Source: Candidatus Sulfotelmatobacter sp. (GTDB lineage: Bacteria; Acidobacteriota; Terriglobia; Terriglobales; Acidobacteriaceae). Taken from it: DNA of 64,000 nt. The number at the start of each line of letters is the position of its first letter. The first letter of the stretch is position 1. The stretch lies in assembly GCA_025462865.1 (NCBI GenBank), contig JAOAPI010000026.1, forward strand, positions 96,611-160,610, in the 5' to 3' direction. Shown piece by piece: positions 1 through 9,648 of the stretch. The translations under genes were made by a program, and so were the position numbers. Below the pieces are notes generated by a model that worked only from the letters and a program-made list of their open reading frames with translations, searched no databases and was not told where the DNA came from.

Positions 1-193
1 GTTTTCCACAGGCATTTCCTCTTTTGAAGTGACGTCTGCCCTTCGCAGGATCAAATAGGCCCTCCTATAGTGAAGTCGAAATAAGAAGGGGATCGTCGAC
101 GTTGCGATCGTGGCCCCCAAATCGGGAACACGAAAGTATCGGATAGCCCATCGCGGTCTTTCTTCCGGGAATCGTCCCGCCCACAGTAGAAAT

Positions 194-1423
194 ATGAACA
201 CCGCAGCTCAATTTCCGTGGCCGGGACTTTCCCCAAGTGAGAATGCAACAACATCCTTTCGCGCCGTTTTTGAACACGCTCCTTTCGCTGCTGCGCGGTG
301 TACCGCGCAGGGAGTGATTGTGGAGACAAACACTGCCTTCGAACAGGCGGTCGACCTGAATTTAGCCAGCCGCCGCTCTTTGCGATTTTGTGAAATGGTT
401 CCCTCCGAAGACCGCGAAGCAACTTCGTTGCTTCTACAAGAGCTTTTCGATTGCAGCCGCGACTGCATCCGCATCAAGGCAAGAACTTTGGGACGTGAGG
501 CGGGCGGGAACTGGATCGCATGGCGCCAACCCGGCGGCGGAGCCGAGCCAGACCATGCACTGCTGATCGCCGAGCAACTCCGCGATACTGCCGCCGAGGA
601 ACCCCTGTTGCAGGCCCAAAGATGGGAAGCAGTTGGCCGCCTGGCGGGCGGAGTGGTGCATGACTTCAATAACGTCCTGACGGGCGTGATGCTCTATTGC
701 GACCTGCTGCTCTCCAGTATGGATTCGCGCGACCGCCGCCGGCGGTACGCCGATGAAATCCGATCGGCGATCATTCAGGCTTCCGCTTTAGTGCGACAAT
801 TGCTGGTTTTCGCCCGGCCGCAATCCGCTCCCACCCGGCCGCTGTTACTCAACGAAGTTGCCACGGCAATGCGCGATCTGCTCACCCGCTTAGCAGGTGA
901 GAACATCGAACTCGATCTGCATCTGGATCCTGAATTAGGATTAGTCAAAATCGACCAGGCCCAAGCCCAACAAATCCTGCTGAATCTGGTTCTCAACGCT
1001 CGCGATGCTCTACCCAAGGGCGGCCGCATTACCGTGGAAACGAGCAACTGCAATTTCCAGCCCTTAACAGGCTCGATGTCGCACATGCCCTCGTCCGTTT
1101 TCCCCTGCGTTCTGCTCGTGGTGGGCGATAACGGCTGCGGCATGAACGCGGAAACACAGCAGCGCCTCTTCGAGCCTTTCTTCACCACCAAAGATGATGG
1201 GAAAGGCACCGGGCTGGGATTGACTACAGTCCGGACCATCGTTACGACGAATCGGGGGTTGATCCAGTTCGAAAGCGAGCCAGGTCACGGCACGCGCGTA
1301 ATGATCTTGTTTCCTCGGGCACCCCAGGCTGACGATTCAGATTTTCTAGCAACGGCGATTGCACTTTCCGAAAGCCCCGCGCCACAACATTTTCAAGAAA
1401 TCAAGAAGGAATCTCTCTTATGA
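194..1423 (+). CDS. PAS-containing sensor histidine kinase (NtrB-like)
   Basis: Autophosphorylating sensor kinase, probably cytosolic because no membrane segment is visible. The N-terminal ~130 residues look like a PAS fold. The H-box GGVVHDFNNVL (His about residue 156), N-box LNLVLNARDAL and G-boxes DNGCGM and GKGTGLGL are all present, so the catalytic core is complete. The frame is open back to a GTG at 110 (437 residues). I prefer the ATG at 194 because the upstream 28 residues are low-quality, but neither site has a convincing Shine-Dalgarno sequence. Its stop overlaps the start of the sigma54 response regulator by 4 bp (ATGA), so the two form an NtrBC-like operon. The signal sensed cannot be told from sequence. 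Confidence 0.9.
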   Translation: MNTAAQFPWPGLSPSENATTSFRAVFEHAPFAAARCTAQGVIVETNTAFEQAVDLNLASRRSLRFCEMVPSEDREATSLLLQELFDCSRDCIRIKARTLGREAGGNWIAWRQPGGGAEPDHALLIAEQLRDTAAEEPLLQAQRWEAVGRLAGGVVHDFNNVLTGVMLYCDLLLSSMDSRDRRRRYADEIRSAIIQASALVRQLLVFARPQSAPTRPLLLNEVATAMRDLLTRLAGENIELDLHLDPELGLVKIDQAQAQQILLNLVLNARDALPKGGRITVETSNCNFQPLTGSMSHMPSSVFPCVLLVVGDNGCGMNAETQQRLFEPFFTTKDDGKGTGLGLTTVRTIVTTNRGLIQFESEPGHGTRVMILFPRAPQADDSDFLATAIALSESPAPQHFQEIKKESLL

Positions 1424-2838
1424 CTTCAGCAGCACTGAGTCACTCGATTGCCCCACCACAAGTAATGGCCGCGAACTTTCTCAACCTGCTCATCGTTGAC
1501 GATGAGCGCTCGATTCGCGACGCCTGCCGCGAAGTCGCTCTGTCCCTGGGTTTCACTACTCATGTGGCGGATTCCGCCGAGCAAGCCTATCGCATGCTGC
1601 AGACCCAGAGTATCGACGCCGTCCTGCTCGATCTGCGGTTGCCGGGCGCCGGTGGCCTGGAAGCTCTCCGCCAGATCAAAGCTCAACGCCCCGAGGCTCT
1701 CGTAGTCGTCATCACTGGCTATGGCACCGTGCAATCGGCGGTGCAGGCTATGAAGCACGGTTCTTACGACTACGTCACCAAGCCTTTCAGCGTGGACGAA
1801 CTCAAGCATTTGCTGGAGCGGGTATCGAGCCATCTGAAGCTGAAAACCGAAAACCGCATGCTGCGCGAAAAGCTCAAGTCCAAGCAGGGCTATGGCGGAA
1901 TCGTCGGCCGCGCTCCTGAAATGGAGAAGCTCTACCGCATCATCGCCAAAGCAGCCAACAGTTCTCACCCCGTGCTTATCCTCGGCGAGAGCGGCACGGG
2001 CAAGGAAATGGTGGCACGCTCTATTCATTACTCCGGGCCATTCCATGACAAGCCGTTCATTCCCGTCGATTGCGGTTCGCTGGTGCCTACGCTCATCGAA
2101 AGTGAGCTGTTCGGTTACGTCAAGGGCGCGTTTACTGGCGCGAATCAGGCTAAGGACGGGCTACTGGCCATCGCCGAAGGTGGCACCGTATTCCTCGACG
2201 AAGTCGGCGAACTTCCCATCGACTTGCAAGCTAAGCTTTTGCGCGCCATACAGGAAAAGGAAATTCGTCCTGTCGGAAGCACGCGCCGCGTTCCTATCAA
2301 TGTCCGCATTCTCGCCGCAACCAACCGGCTTCTGGAACAGGCGGTGATGGAAGGTGCTTTCCGCCGCGATCTCTATTTCCGTCTTAACGTTCTGAGCCTG
2401 CGCATCCCTGCGCTGCGCGAGCGCCGAGAAGATATTCCGCTGCTCATAGCGCATTTTATGGAGCGCTCTGCGCGTGCCTCAGCGCTGGAAAAAATCGTCA
2501 GCGACGAGGCAATCAAGGTGATGCTGGCCTACGACTGGCCCGGCAATGTTCGCGAACTGGAGAATTGTCTGGAGCGCACGTGCGCCTTTACCAGCGGTCC
2601 TTTGATCCACGTGGCCGACTTGCCTCCTGCCATCGCAGGCACACAGATCACAGCTCCCTCCAATGGCAATGGCCACGGTCTCAACAAAATCGTTCCCATG
2701 GCAGAGTTGGAAAGACAGACTATTCTTAATGCCATCGCGGAACTCCATGGAGACAAGTTGCAGGCCGCGCGGCTGCTGGGTATCGGGAAGACAACCTTGT
2801 ACCGCAAGCTCAAGGATTACGCAGCAGTGCAAGGCTAG
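1420..2838 (+). CDS. Sigma54-dependent response regulator (NtrC family)
   Basis: Transcriptional activator of sigma54 promoters and the likely partner of the overlapping upstream kinase. Domains in order: receiver (phospho-acceptor Asp about residue 71 in VLLDLRLPG), AAA+ ATPase (Walker A GESGTGKE about 189; sigma54-contacting loop GAFTGA about 236-241; PGNVRELEN), and a C-terminal Fis-type helix-turn-helix (AARLLGIGKTTLYRKL). The 472-residue length is normal for the family. The start is fixed by the 4-bp ATGA overlap with the kinase stop. The regulon cannot be predicted from the window. Confidence 0.95.
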   Translation: MTSAALSHSIAPPQVMAANFLNLLIVDDERSIRDACREVALSLGFTTHVADSAEQAYRMLQTQSIDAVLLDLRLPGAGGLEALRQIKAQRPEALVVVITGYGTVQSAVQAMKHGSYDYVTKPFSVDELKHLLERVSSHLKLKTENRMLREKLKSKQGYGGIVGRAPEMEKLYRIIAKAANSSHPVLILGESGTGKEMVARSIHYSGPFHDKPFIPVDCGSLVPTLIESELFGYVKGAFTGANQAKDGLLAIAEGGTVFLDEVGELPIDLQAKLLRAIQEKEIRPVGSTRRVPINVRILAATNRLLEQAVMEGAFRRDLYFRLNVLSLRIPALRERREDIPLLIAHFMERSARASALEKIVSDEAIKVMLAYDWPGNVRELENCLERTCAFTSGPLIHVADLPPAIAGTQITAPSNGNGHGLNKIVPMAELERQTILNAIAELHGDKLQAARLLGIGKTTLYRKLKDYAAVQG

Positions 2839-3084
2839 ATCGTTAAAGACAGGCGGATCAAACATCCCTTGTGATCCCGGCGCAGCATCACACACGCTGG
2901 TCATCCGTCGCAAAGCGAGAGAGCGTGGCTGTCGGCGCCCGACACAGATGCTGAATCGTTCGCTTATGAAATAAGCTCGCCACCGCCTACGTTCCGCAAT
3001 GGGAACAGTACCGCCCTCGACGCACGATAAACCCTGTTTTTTCAACGCTGGCGATTGTGGAGCGTGGCGTGCAATGGAAAGAGG

Positions 3085-3570
3085 ATGATTCTACTCATAA
3101 CGCCTTCGGCGCGAGGCCAAGAGTGTGCCGCCACTTTGAAAGATTCCACGGGAAACGAAACCCATTGGGCCGAAAATCTGCAGCAAGGAGTGGCCCGCCT
3201 GCGTGAGCAAGCCTATTTGGCTGTGGTGATCGATCAATTTCTCATCGAGAACGAGCCTGCGGAAAGCGACCAGATGCTGCAACTTTTAGGCACCGCTTTT
3301 CCTGTCTACCTCAGCTTTGCGGTCAGTGGAATGGAGCGGCTGCTGCGCGAGGTGCGCTCGGCGCTGCACCGCCGCAAGCGAGAAGAAACTCAGGCACGTC
3401 GCTCGGTCGAGCAACAGATTCGCAGCGAAATGTCTGAATCGCTCACGGCCATGCTGCTGTCATGCGATCTCGCAATGGCTGTTCCCGGCGTTCCCGACCC
3501 GGCAGCAGAAAAAATCCGAATCATCGATACTCTCGCCCGTGACATGTGCCAGCGACTTGGCGCCGAATAA
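3085..3570 (+). CDS. Small receiver-like/dimerisation-like protein of unknown function
   Basis: A 161-residue soluble protein not confidently assigned to a family. The first ~100 residues have the alternating strand-helix look of a degenerate receiver (ILLITPSA, then AVVIDQFLIE), but a canonical acidic pair is not evident. The C-terminal ~50 residues (VEQQIRSEMSESLTAMLL) resemble a kinase dimerisation helix lacking the phospho-His. It lies on the same strand 250 bp after the NtrC-like gene, suggesting an accessory role in that system. The ATG at 3085 follows GGAAAG closely; the frame is open back to a TTG at 3055. Confidence 0.6.
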   Translation: MILLITPSARGQECAATLKDSTGNETHWAENLQQGVARLREQAYLAVVIDQFLIENEPAESDQMLQLLGTAFPVYLSFAVSGMERLLREVRSALHRRKREETQARRSVEQQIRSEMSESLTAMLLSCDLAMAVPGVPDPAAEKIRIIDTLARDMCQRLGAE

Positions 3571-3784
3571 CGCAGCGCCGTTTAACGCTGCTCCCGATCT
3601 AATCTTTTTGCGTTATTGCACGGCGCTGCCGCTACCGCTACTTTGTCGCTGCTCGTAAATCTGTGGGCTGGGCTCACCACAAAATCTAGTTTTTCTCTCG
3701 CGTGCCGGATGGGAGCGCCAAGTGCGTTCGCAAGTCATTGTTGCGAATCTGGCTCTCTCCTGTCACGCACCCAAAGGAGCGCTG

Positions 3785-6700
3785 ATGCCGGGGAAGCGTC
3801 TGATCTCATCGTCGAAGTTTTCGGATATGGTCACGAGTTGCATTCTCTCAGTGACCTTTTCGCTGATCCTGATGGCAGCGGCCGGCGTCGCGCAAGAGTT
3901 GGGCACTGGCGTAATTCGCGGCGAGGTTTCAGATCCCCAGGGCGCCGTAGTGCATAACGCAGAAGTTACCGCGCTGCAGGAAACCACAAGCATGCAGCGC
4001 AGCACCACCACTACGAATTCTGGACTCTTCGCCGTCAATGACCTCGCACCCGGCCAGTACCACCTGAAAGTCACCGCCCCTGGTTTCGCCAACTACGAGG
4101 CTGTGGTGCACCTCGAAGTCGGTCAGCAGGCCAGCCTCAAGATTCGTCTCAACTTGAAGGAAGAACGCACAGTCATTGAGATCGATGACACGGACATCAT
4201 CGCTCAAGTGAACACCAGTGACTCCGTTGTCGACGGCGTTGTCACCTCGGGACAAATCGACAATCTTCCGCTCAATGGACGCAACTTCCTCGAACTCGCG
4301 CTTCTGACTCCGGGTAACACGATCGCTCCGAACTTCGATCCCACCAAGCAGGGAACTGTCATCATTTCTTCCGCAGGACAACTCGGCCGCGGGGGCAACG
4401 TCAGCATCGACGGCATGGACGACAACGACGATGTCGTTGGCGGTATGTTGCTCAATGTTCCCGAAGATTCAGTGCAGGAATTCCAGGTCGCGACCAACCG
4501 CTTTTCCGCCGAACTCGGCCGCTCCGGCTCCGCAGTCGTCGATGTCGTCACCAAGTCCGGAACCAACAGCCTGCACGGCTCGGCGTCGATCTACGAGCGT
4601 GACAAGAGTCTGCAAGCCGCGACTCCAGTTCTCAATCCCACGTTAAGTGTCGCCCCGCCCGCCAGCCAGGAGCCGCAGTTCCGCCGTCAACAATATTCCG
4701 GCACGCTGGGCGGTGCGTTGGTGAAGAATAAGGCGTGGTGGTTCGGGGCCTTCGAGTACCGCGATGAGGTTGGCGGGGTGTTAGCAGGGACTCGCAATCC
4801 GAACCCCGCTGGTGGAGGAACCATCTCCACCAACTTTGCTTCGGTGCCGCTCACCGATCCCATGGGTACACTCCGCGGTGACTGGAAAATTTCGAACAAG
4901 GATACTCTTACGCTGCACTACGGCATCGAGCGCCTCGCTGCAACCGGCGCTGCCAGCTTCCTATCCGGCCAGCCGATTGGATCAGCTGCCGAGCGCCAAG
5001 GCCTCCGCAATAACTTCCAGACTTTTCAGGCTTCATGGACGCGCGTCATCAGTCCCACATTGCTCAATCGTGCCAGCTACAGCTTTAACAACTTCATCAA
5101 TGCCACCACTCCAGTCACCACCGGACCCGAATTGGATTTTCCCAGTATGGCCGACGGCTCTTCCTACCGCGTGCCGCAGCAGACTCGGCAGAAGCGCTCG
5201 CAGTGGGACGACAACGTGGATTGGGTTCATGGCAAACATAATCTAAGCTTCGGCGGTGAGTTTCAACGCATCGGCGCGGATTTCAATCTGGGAGTGTTCC
5301 AGTCCGGGGCGATCGAGTTCATCCAGAACTTCGCCGACAAGGATCGGAATGGAGATGGAGTCGTCGATGATAGGGACCTGCTATTCGCCGTTGCCATTCG
5401 TAGCGGCATCCCTCAGACGCCGTTAATCATCCCCAACGCGGACAATAACCACACGGCCGCGTATTTTCAGGACGACTGGCGCATCCATCCGCAGCTCACC
5501 CTGAACCTGGGTCTGCGCTACGAGATTGACTCCGACGTAAACGATCTGGGCCACTACAGCCAGATTAATTCCATCCTCCTGCCCTTCCTTCACGGAACGC
5601 GTCATAAGAATGCAAACAACTGGGGTCCGCGAGTCGGATTCAACTGGGCCACTTCGAATTCACAATTCAGCGTCCATGGCGGTTACGGCATTTACTACGA
5701 CCGGATCACCCTGGAGATTAATTCGCTGGAGCGCGGGCTCGATGGCCGCGCCCTGCCCATTAACGTAAGCCTGGGCAGTGCCAACCTGCTTGATGGTAAC
5801 GGAAATTTTATCCCTGGTCTGACACCGGCCTATCCCGACACGGCTTTCGACGGCCCGATCATTCCCGGTGCTGGTGGCGCCAATGAAGGCATTAACCTCA
5901 TCGACAACAACATGCGCAATCCGATGGTGCAGCAGTTCAACCTGGGCGTTCAGTACGAGTTCGCGAAAAATTGGGTTATGAAAGTAGACGGCATTCACAA
6001 CCTAGGTACACACTTCATCATCGGCGTGCCCATCGGTACGGTCAACAATCCGCCCGTCACCGTCACTGACCTGCAGTCGAGCGTCAACACGCACTACGAT
6101 GCTCTCTGGCTCACCGTCGACCACCGGTTCACGCAGCACTTCCAGTTCCACACCGCCTATACATTTTCGAAATCTCTCGATTACGCGAACTACGATCAAA
6201 TCCCCTTCGGTTATCCCCCCGTCGATCCCAACAACCTGCATCGCGAGTACGGTCCCGCGCCCAACGACCAGCGCCATCGCCTGGTTGTGCAAGGCACTGC
6301 TGATCTTCCATTCCACCTGCGTCTCTCACCGCTGTGGACCTACGCTTCGGGCGTTCCCATGGACATCCTGCTCGGAGACGGCAGCGGCAACCGCATCCCC
6401 GAACTTGGACGCAATGCCGGCGGCCGCCAGTTTCACACCGGCGCTGAGCTTAACGCGTTTCTGACTCAGCTCAACGCCCAAGGCGCAACCAACGGCCGTC
6501 TCGCAACGCCGTTCCCGATGATTTCACCGAATGCCCGCTTCAACGATACTTTCAACTCTTTCGACCTTCGTCTGTCTCGCGAGTTCCGTCTTACCGAGCG
6601 CATTCAGCTGCAAGCCATCGGCGAGGTCTTCAATCTGTTCAACAAGAGCAATATCCTCGGCTCCAGCAATTCCAACTACTCAGGATTTTTCAACGTCCTC

Positions 6701-6823
6701 GCCCCCGACAACACTAATCCCGCGCAGGCTTCTGCCTTCGGAAAACCGGTGAGCACCGCAGGCGGGGTCTTCGGCTCGGGCGGCCCTCGAGCCTTTCAAC
6801 TAGCCGCCAAGCTGACGTTCTAA
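3785..6823 (+). CDS. TonB-dependent receptor, Oar-like, with carboxypeptidase-regulatory N-terminus
   Basis: Outer-membrane protein, 1012 residues. A signal peptide (hydrophobic stretch ending AAGVAQE) is followed by a carboxypeptidase-regulatory-like beta-sandwich (GVIRGEVSDPQGAVVHNA, about 40-125), a plug-like region with LPLNGRNFLELALLTPG and DVVTKSGTNSLHG, then a long beta-barrel ending FQLAAKLTF with a terminal aromatic as expected for outer-membrane insertion. This architecture is characteristic of the greatly expanded Oar-like family of Acidobacteriota. The ATG at 3785 has AAAGGAG six bases upstream and gives an intact signal peptide, so it is preferred over the GTG at 3722. The substrate is unknown. 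Confidence 0.9.
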   Translation: MPGKRLISSSKFSDMVTSCILSVTFSLILMAAAGVAQELGTGVIRGEVSDPQGAVVHNAEVTALQETTSMQRSTTTTNSGLFAVNDLAPGQYHLKVTAPGFANYEAVVHLEVGQQASLKIRLNLKEERTVIEIDDTDIIAQVNTSDSVVDGVVTSGQIDNLPLNGRNFLELALLTPGNTIAPNFDPTKQGTVIISSAGQLGRGGNVSIDGMDDNDDVVGGMLLNVPEDSVQEFQVATNRFSAELGRSGSAVVDVVTKSGTNSLHGSASIYERDKSLQAATPVLNPTLSVAPPASQEPQFRRQQYSGTLGGALVKNKAWWFGAFEYRDEVGGVLAGTRNPNPAGGGTISTNFASVPLTDPMGTLRGDWKISNKDTLTLHYGIERLAATGAASFLSGQPIGSAAERQGLRNNFQTFQASWTRVISPTLLNRASYSFNNFINATTPVTTGPELDFPSMADGSSYRVPQQTRQKRSQWDDNVDWVHGKHNLSFGGEFQRIGADFNLGVFQSGAIEFIQNFADKDRNGDGVVDDRDLLFAVAIRSGIPQTPLIIPNADNNHTAAYFQDDWRIHPQLTLNLGLRYEIDSDVNDLGHYSQINSILLPFLHGTRHKNANNWGPRVGFNWATSNSQFSVHGGYGIYYDRITLEINSLERGLDGRALPINVSLGSANLLDGNGNFIPGLTPAYPDTAFDGPIIPGAGGANEGINLIDNNMRNPMVQQFNLGVQYEFAKNWVMKVDGIHNLGTHFIIGVPIGTVNNPPVTVTDLQSSVNTHYDALWLTVDHRFTQHFQFHTAYTFSKSLDYANYDQIPFGYPPVDPNNLHREYGPAPNDQRHRLVVQGTADLPFHLRLSPLWTYASGVPMDILLGDGSGNRIPELGRNAGGRQFHTGAELNAFLTQLNAQGATNGRLATPFPMISPNARFNDTFNSFDLRLSREFRLTERIQLQAIGEVFNLFNKSNILGSSNSNYSGFFNVLAPDNTNPAQASAFGKPVSTAGGVFGSGGPRAFQLAAKLTF

Positions 6824-6833
6824 AAGTTACAAA

Positions 6834-6881
6834 TCACGTAGCGAGAGCCGCCCTGGCTGTCCAGCCTGGGCGAAGCCCGGC
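6834..6881 (+). repeat. Dispersed repeat, copy A (short form)
   Basis: This 48-bp stretch between the transporter and the kinase matches, in reverse complement, the sequence at 24409-24481. Shared blocks are TCACGTAGCGA, AGCCGCC, CTGTCCAGCCTG and GGCGAAGCCCGGC. Copy A lacks about 25 bp present in the middle of copy B. Confidence 0.75.
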
Positions 6882-6972
6882 TGCACAGGCACGAAAGAGA
6901 GACGCTAGGCGCAGAGAAGTATTGAAGAGAAGTGGACAACCAGAAATTTCACCGAGTATTTTGCACCGGTGC

Positions 6973-9366
6973 CTACTGCGGCAGTCCCATCCTCTTCAGC
7001 AGCGCGACGTACCGTGGATCAGAGCGTAGACTTTCCATTCTCCACTCCGCTTTGACATAAGCGGTCAGGTCCGATTTTTCAGCATAGCCCTTATCTAGCC
7101 AGAAAAAAGCCTGGTCCTTTCCCCCCAACTCAGCATATCTGAATGCAATATCCGCCGGGTCTACGTAACGCTGCTTTGCCAGTTGTATTTTCAGGTCGAT
7201 AATTCGTCGCAGGGCAGCCGCATAGCCGGACTTAGCGTAAACACCCGCCGATTCCTCGGCGACCTTCAGTTCTTTGGGATCATTCGCCAGGCTGGCGGCC
7301 TTTTTCCAGTTCTCCAGCCACAGGGCGTACTGGTGCTGAGCGGCAGCGGCCTCGGAAAGGTTGCCTACCGCGGAGGCGTAGTTGGGGTCCATCTCCAACG
7401 TCTTTCGGGCCTGCTCTGCAGCCAATTCATATTGTCGGCCACTGCGATACATTGCGCTGAGACTGTCGTTGTACTTGAGATTCAGCGGCTCGAGTGCGAT
7501 CGCCCGCTTTGCCTCAGCGATAGCTTCGCTGGAGCGACCCTGCTGTGAAAGCAAAAACGCGTACCAATTCCGAGTGTTGGCATCGTTCGGACTCAGCTCG
7601 AGAGTGCGGCGAAACTCACGCTCGGCAGCGTCCCATTCGAACATCGCGTTGTGAACGCCCGCCAGTACACCATGAGCCTCCGCCAGGGTATCGTCGAGCG
7701 CCAGGGCCTTTTCCGCCGCTGCGCGCGCCTTGGGCATAGCCTCGGCGTTGGACACTGGGGCGTAGTCCGGCAGAACGTAGTACTCCGCTGCCAGTCCGGC
7801 CCATGCCATCGCATAACCCGGAGATTTTTGGATCGCCTGATTGAAATACTCGTTTGCCTTCTGCAGCGAGTCCGCAGTACGTTTCTCAAAGTAGTATTCG
7901 CCCTTGAGATAAAGTTGGTACGCCTCGGGATCGCGAGTCCCCGCGGTTAATGTAGGCTTTGCTGTGTCGCCCGACAATCGCTCCCGCAACCGCGCCGCAA
8001 TCGCGCTGCTAATTTCCTGCTGCACTGCCACCAGATCGGCCATTTTGCGGTCGTAACGGTCGCCCCACAAGTTGCGATTATTACGCCCGTCTATCAGTTC
8101 CGCGCTGACCACTAACTGGTCGCCGTGCTGTAGCACACGCCCGGTGATCACTGCATCTACTTTCAAATCTTTCGCAACGGCCTGCGGTTCCGCATCCCGC
8201 CCCTTATAATGAAAAACTGAAGACCGTGACATCACGGCCAACTGGGGAAGCTTTGATAGATCGTTGATCAAACTCTCCGTAATGCCGTCGCTCAGGTATT
8301 CAGTGTCACCACTTCCGCTCTGGTTCGTGAAAGGCAGGACGGCGATCGACGATATTTGGTTTGTCGCGTCGTGAGACCTTAGTCCAAACCAACTGGCACC
8401 CGCCAAAACCAGCACCGCCACTGCCGCCACAGCCGCGATTTTCCATGCAGACCTTTTCCCACTCGTGGTCTCAGGAGATGAGGGCAGCGCAACGCTCACC
8501 CTCGCTGAACTCGAATCCCGACGCAGTCGTTTCAAGTCACTCAGCAAATCGGCCGCGTTCTGATAGCGGAGCGACGGATCCTTTTCCAGCGACTTGCTGA
8601 TGATGCGCTCCAGTTCTTCCGGAAGCTCCGGATTCAGCCGGACCGCAGCCGTTGGAGCCTTATGCAGAATGGCGTCGAACATAAGCGCCGAAGTGTTGGC
8701 GCTGAATGCCATCCGCCCAGTCGCCATTTCGTACAGCACGGCGCCAAATGAAAACAAGTCGCTGCGCCGGTCAAGTTCCTCGCCACGCGCCTGCTCCGGA
8801 GACATATACGCGACCGTGCCCACCGTCGTCCCCGGGCTGGTCAGGTTGCCGTCGACCGTCGCGCCATCAGGTGCGCTGCCCGCAACCTCAGGTGCTCCAC
8901 TCAACTTCGCCAGGCCAAAGTCGAGAACTTTCGCCTGTCCCCGCTTGGTAACGAAAAGATTCGCCGGTTTGATGTCGCGATGCACGATGCCTTCGATATG
9001 CGCCGCATCGAGGGCGTCGGAAATCTGCACCGCCAGTTCCAAAAACTGTTCCAGTGGAATCGCTCCTGCCGCCAAGCGATGCTTCAGCGTTTCCCCGGCA
9101 AGAAGCTCCATCACGATGAAGTGTTTGCCTTCGTATTCCGCAATTTCGTGGATGGTGCAGATGTTCGGATGGTTGAGGGCCGACGCCGAACGCGCCTCAC
9201 GCCGAAATCTCTCCAAGGCGAGTGGGTCTCGCGCCATTACTTCAGGAAGGAACTTGATCGCCACGTGCCTGCCTAGCGTCAGGTCCTGCGCTTCATAGAC
9301 CACACCCATCCCACCTCCTCCGAGCTTTTCGAGGATGCGGTAGTGAGAAATTGTCTGGTCGATCAT
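6973..9366 (-). CDS. Membrane Ser/Thr protein kinase with TolB/FlgO-like and TPR C-terminus
   Basis: Hanks-type kinase of 797 residues. The kinase domain (about 8-270) has the glycine loop LGGGGMGVVY, catalytic Lys38, HRDIKPAN, DFGLAK and MSPEQARG, so it should be active. A single membrane helix (about 310-330, AAVAAVAVLVLAGASWFGL) is followed by a region SIAVLPFTNQSG typical of the TolB/FlgO-like domain common in Acidobacteriota kinases and adenylate cyclases, then tandem TPR repeats to the C-terminus (AEREFRRTLELSPNDA, EQARKTLEMDPNYA). The kinase is probably cytoplasmic and the C-terminal part extracytoplasmic. It is convergent with the transporter upstream and appears monocistronic. Confidence 0.93.
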   Translation of the reverse strand: MIDQTISHYRILEKLGGGGMGVVYEAQDLTLGRHVAIKFLPEVMARDPLALERFRREARSASALNHPNICTIHEIAEYEGKHFIVMELLAGETLKHRLAAGAIPLEQFLELAVQISDALDAAHIEGIVHRDIKPANLFVTKRGQAKVLDFGLAKLSGAPEVAGSAPDGATVDGNLTSPGTTVGTVAYMSPEQARGEELDRRSDLFSFGAVLYEMATGRMAFSANTSALMFDAILHKAPTAAVRLNPELPEELERIISKSLEKDPSLRYQNAADLLSDLKRLRRDSSSARVSVALPSSPETTSGKRSAWKIAAVAAVAVLVLAGASWFGLRSHDATNQISSIAVLPFTNQSGSGDTEYLSDGITESLINDLSKLPQLAVMSRSSVFHYKGRDAEPQAVAKDLKVDAVITGRVLQHGDQLVVSAELIDGRNNRNLWGDRYDRKMADLVAVQQEISSAIAARLRERLSGDTAKPTLTAGTRDPEAYQLYLKGEYYFEKRTADSLQKANEYFNQAIQKSPGYAMAWAGLAAEYYVLPDYAPVSNAEAMPKARAAAEKALALDDTLAEAHGVLAGVHNAMFEWDAAEREFRRTLELSPNDANTRNWYAFLLSQQGRSSEAIAEAKRAIALEPLNLKYNDSLSAMYRSGRQYELAAEQARKTLEMDPNYASAVGNLSEAAAAQHQYALWLENWKKAASLANDPKELKVAEESAGVYAKSGYAAALRRIIDLKIQLAKQRYVDPADIAFRYAELGGKDQAFFWLDKGYAEKSDLTAYVKAEWRMESLRSDPRYVALLKRMGLPQ

Positions 9367-9648
9367 GGAGGGCCTTGAAGTCGCTCCATCTTAAGGACGC
9401 GCTGGCGCCTAGTCAACGAATACCGACGAAAGTCGGCGGCCGCTAGAGACCCCGGGCTTGTCTGGAACTGTGCGTTCACCGAGCTATGTGATCGCAAGAG
9501 ACTTAGCGGAACGCAAGACATGCAAGGTTTTGCAAATGGCGACTACTCAAAATAGTCTGCACGCTTCGACTCACTCGCACTAGAATAGACCAGCGCACGC
9601 GCCGGATTCCGCATCTAACACGGCATCCCGCACGCTCTCGGAGGCACT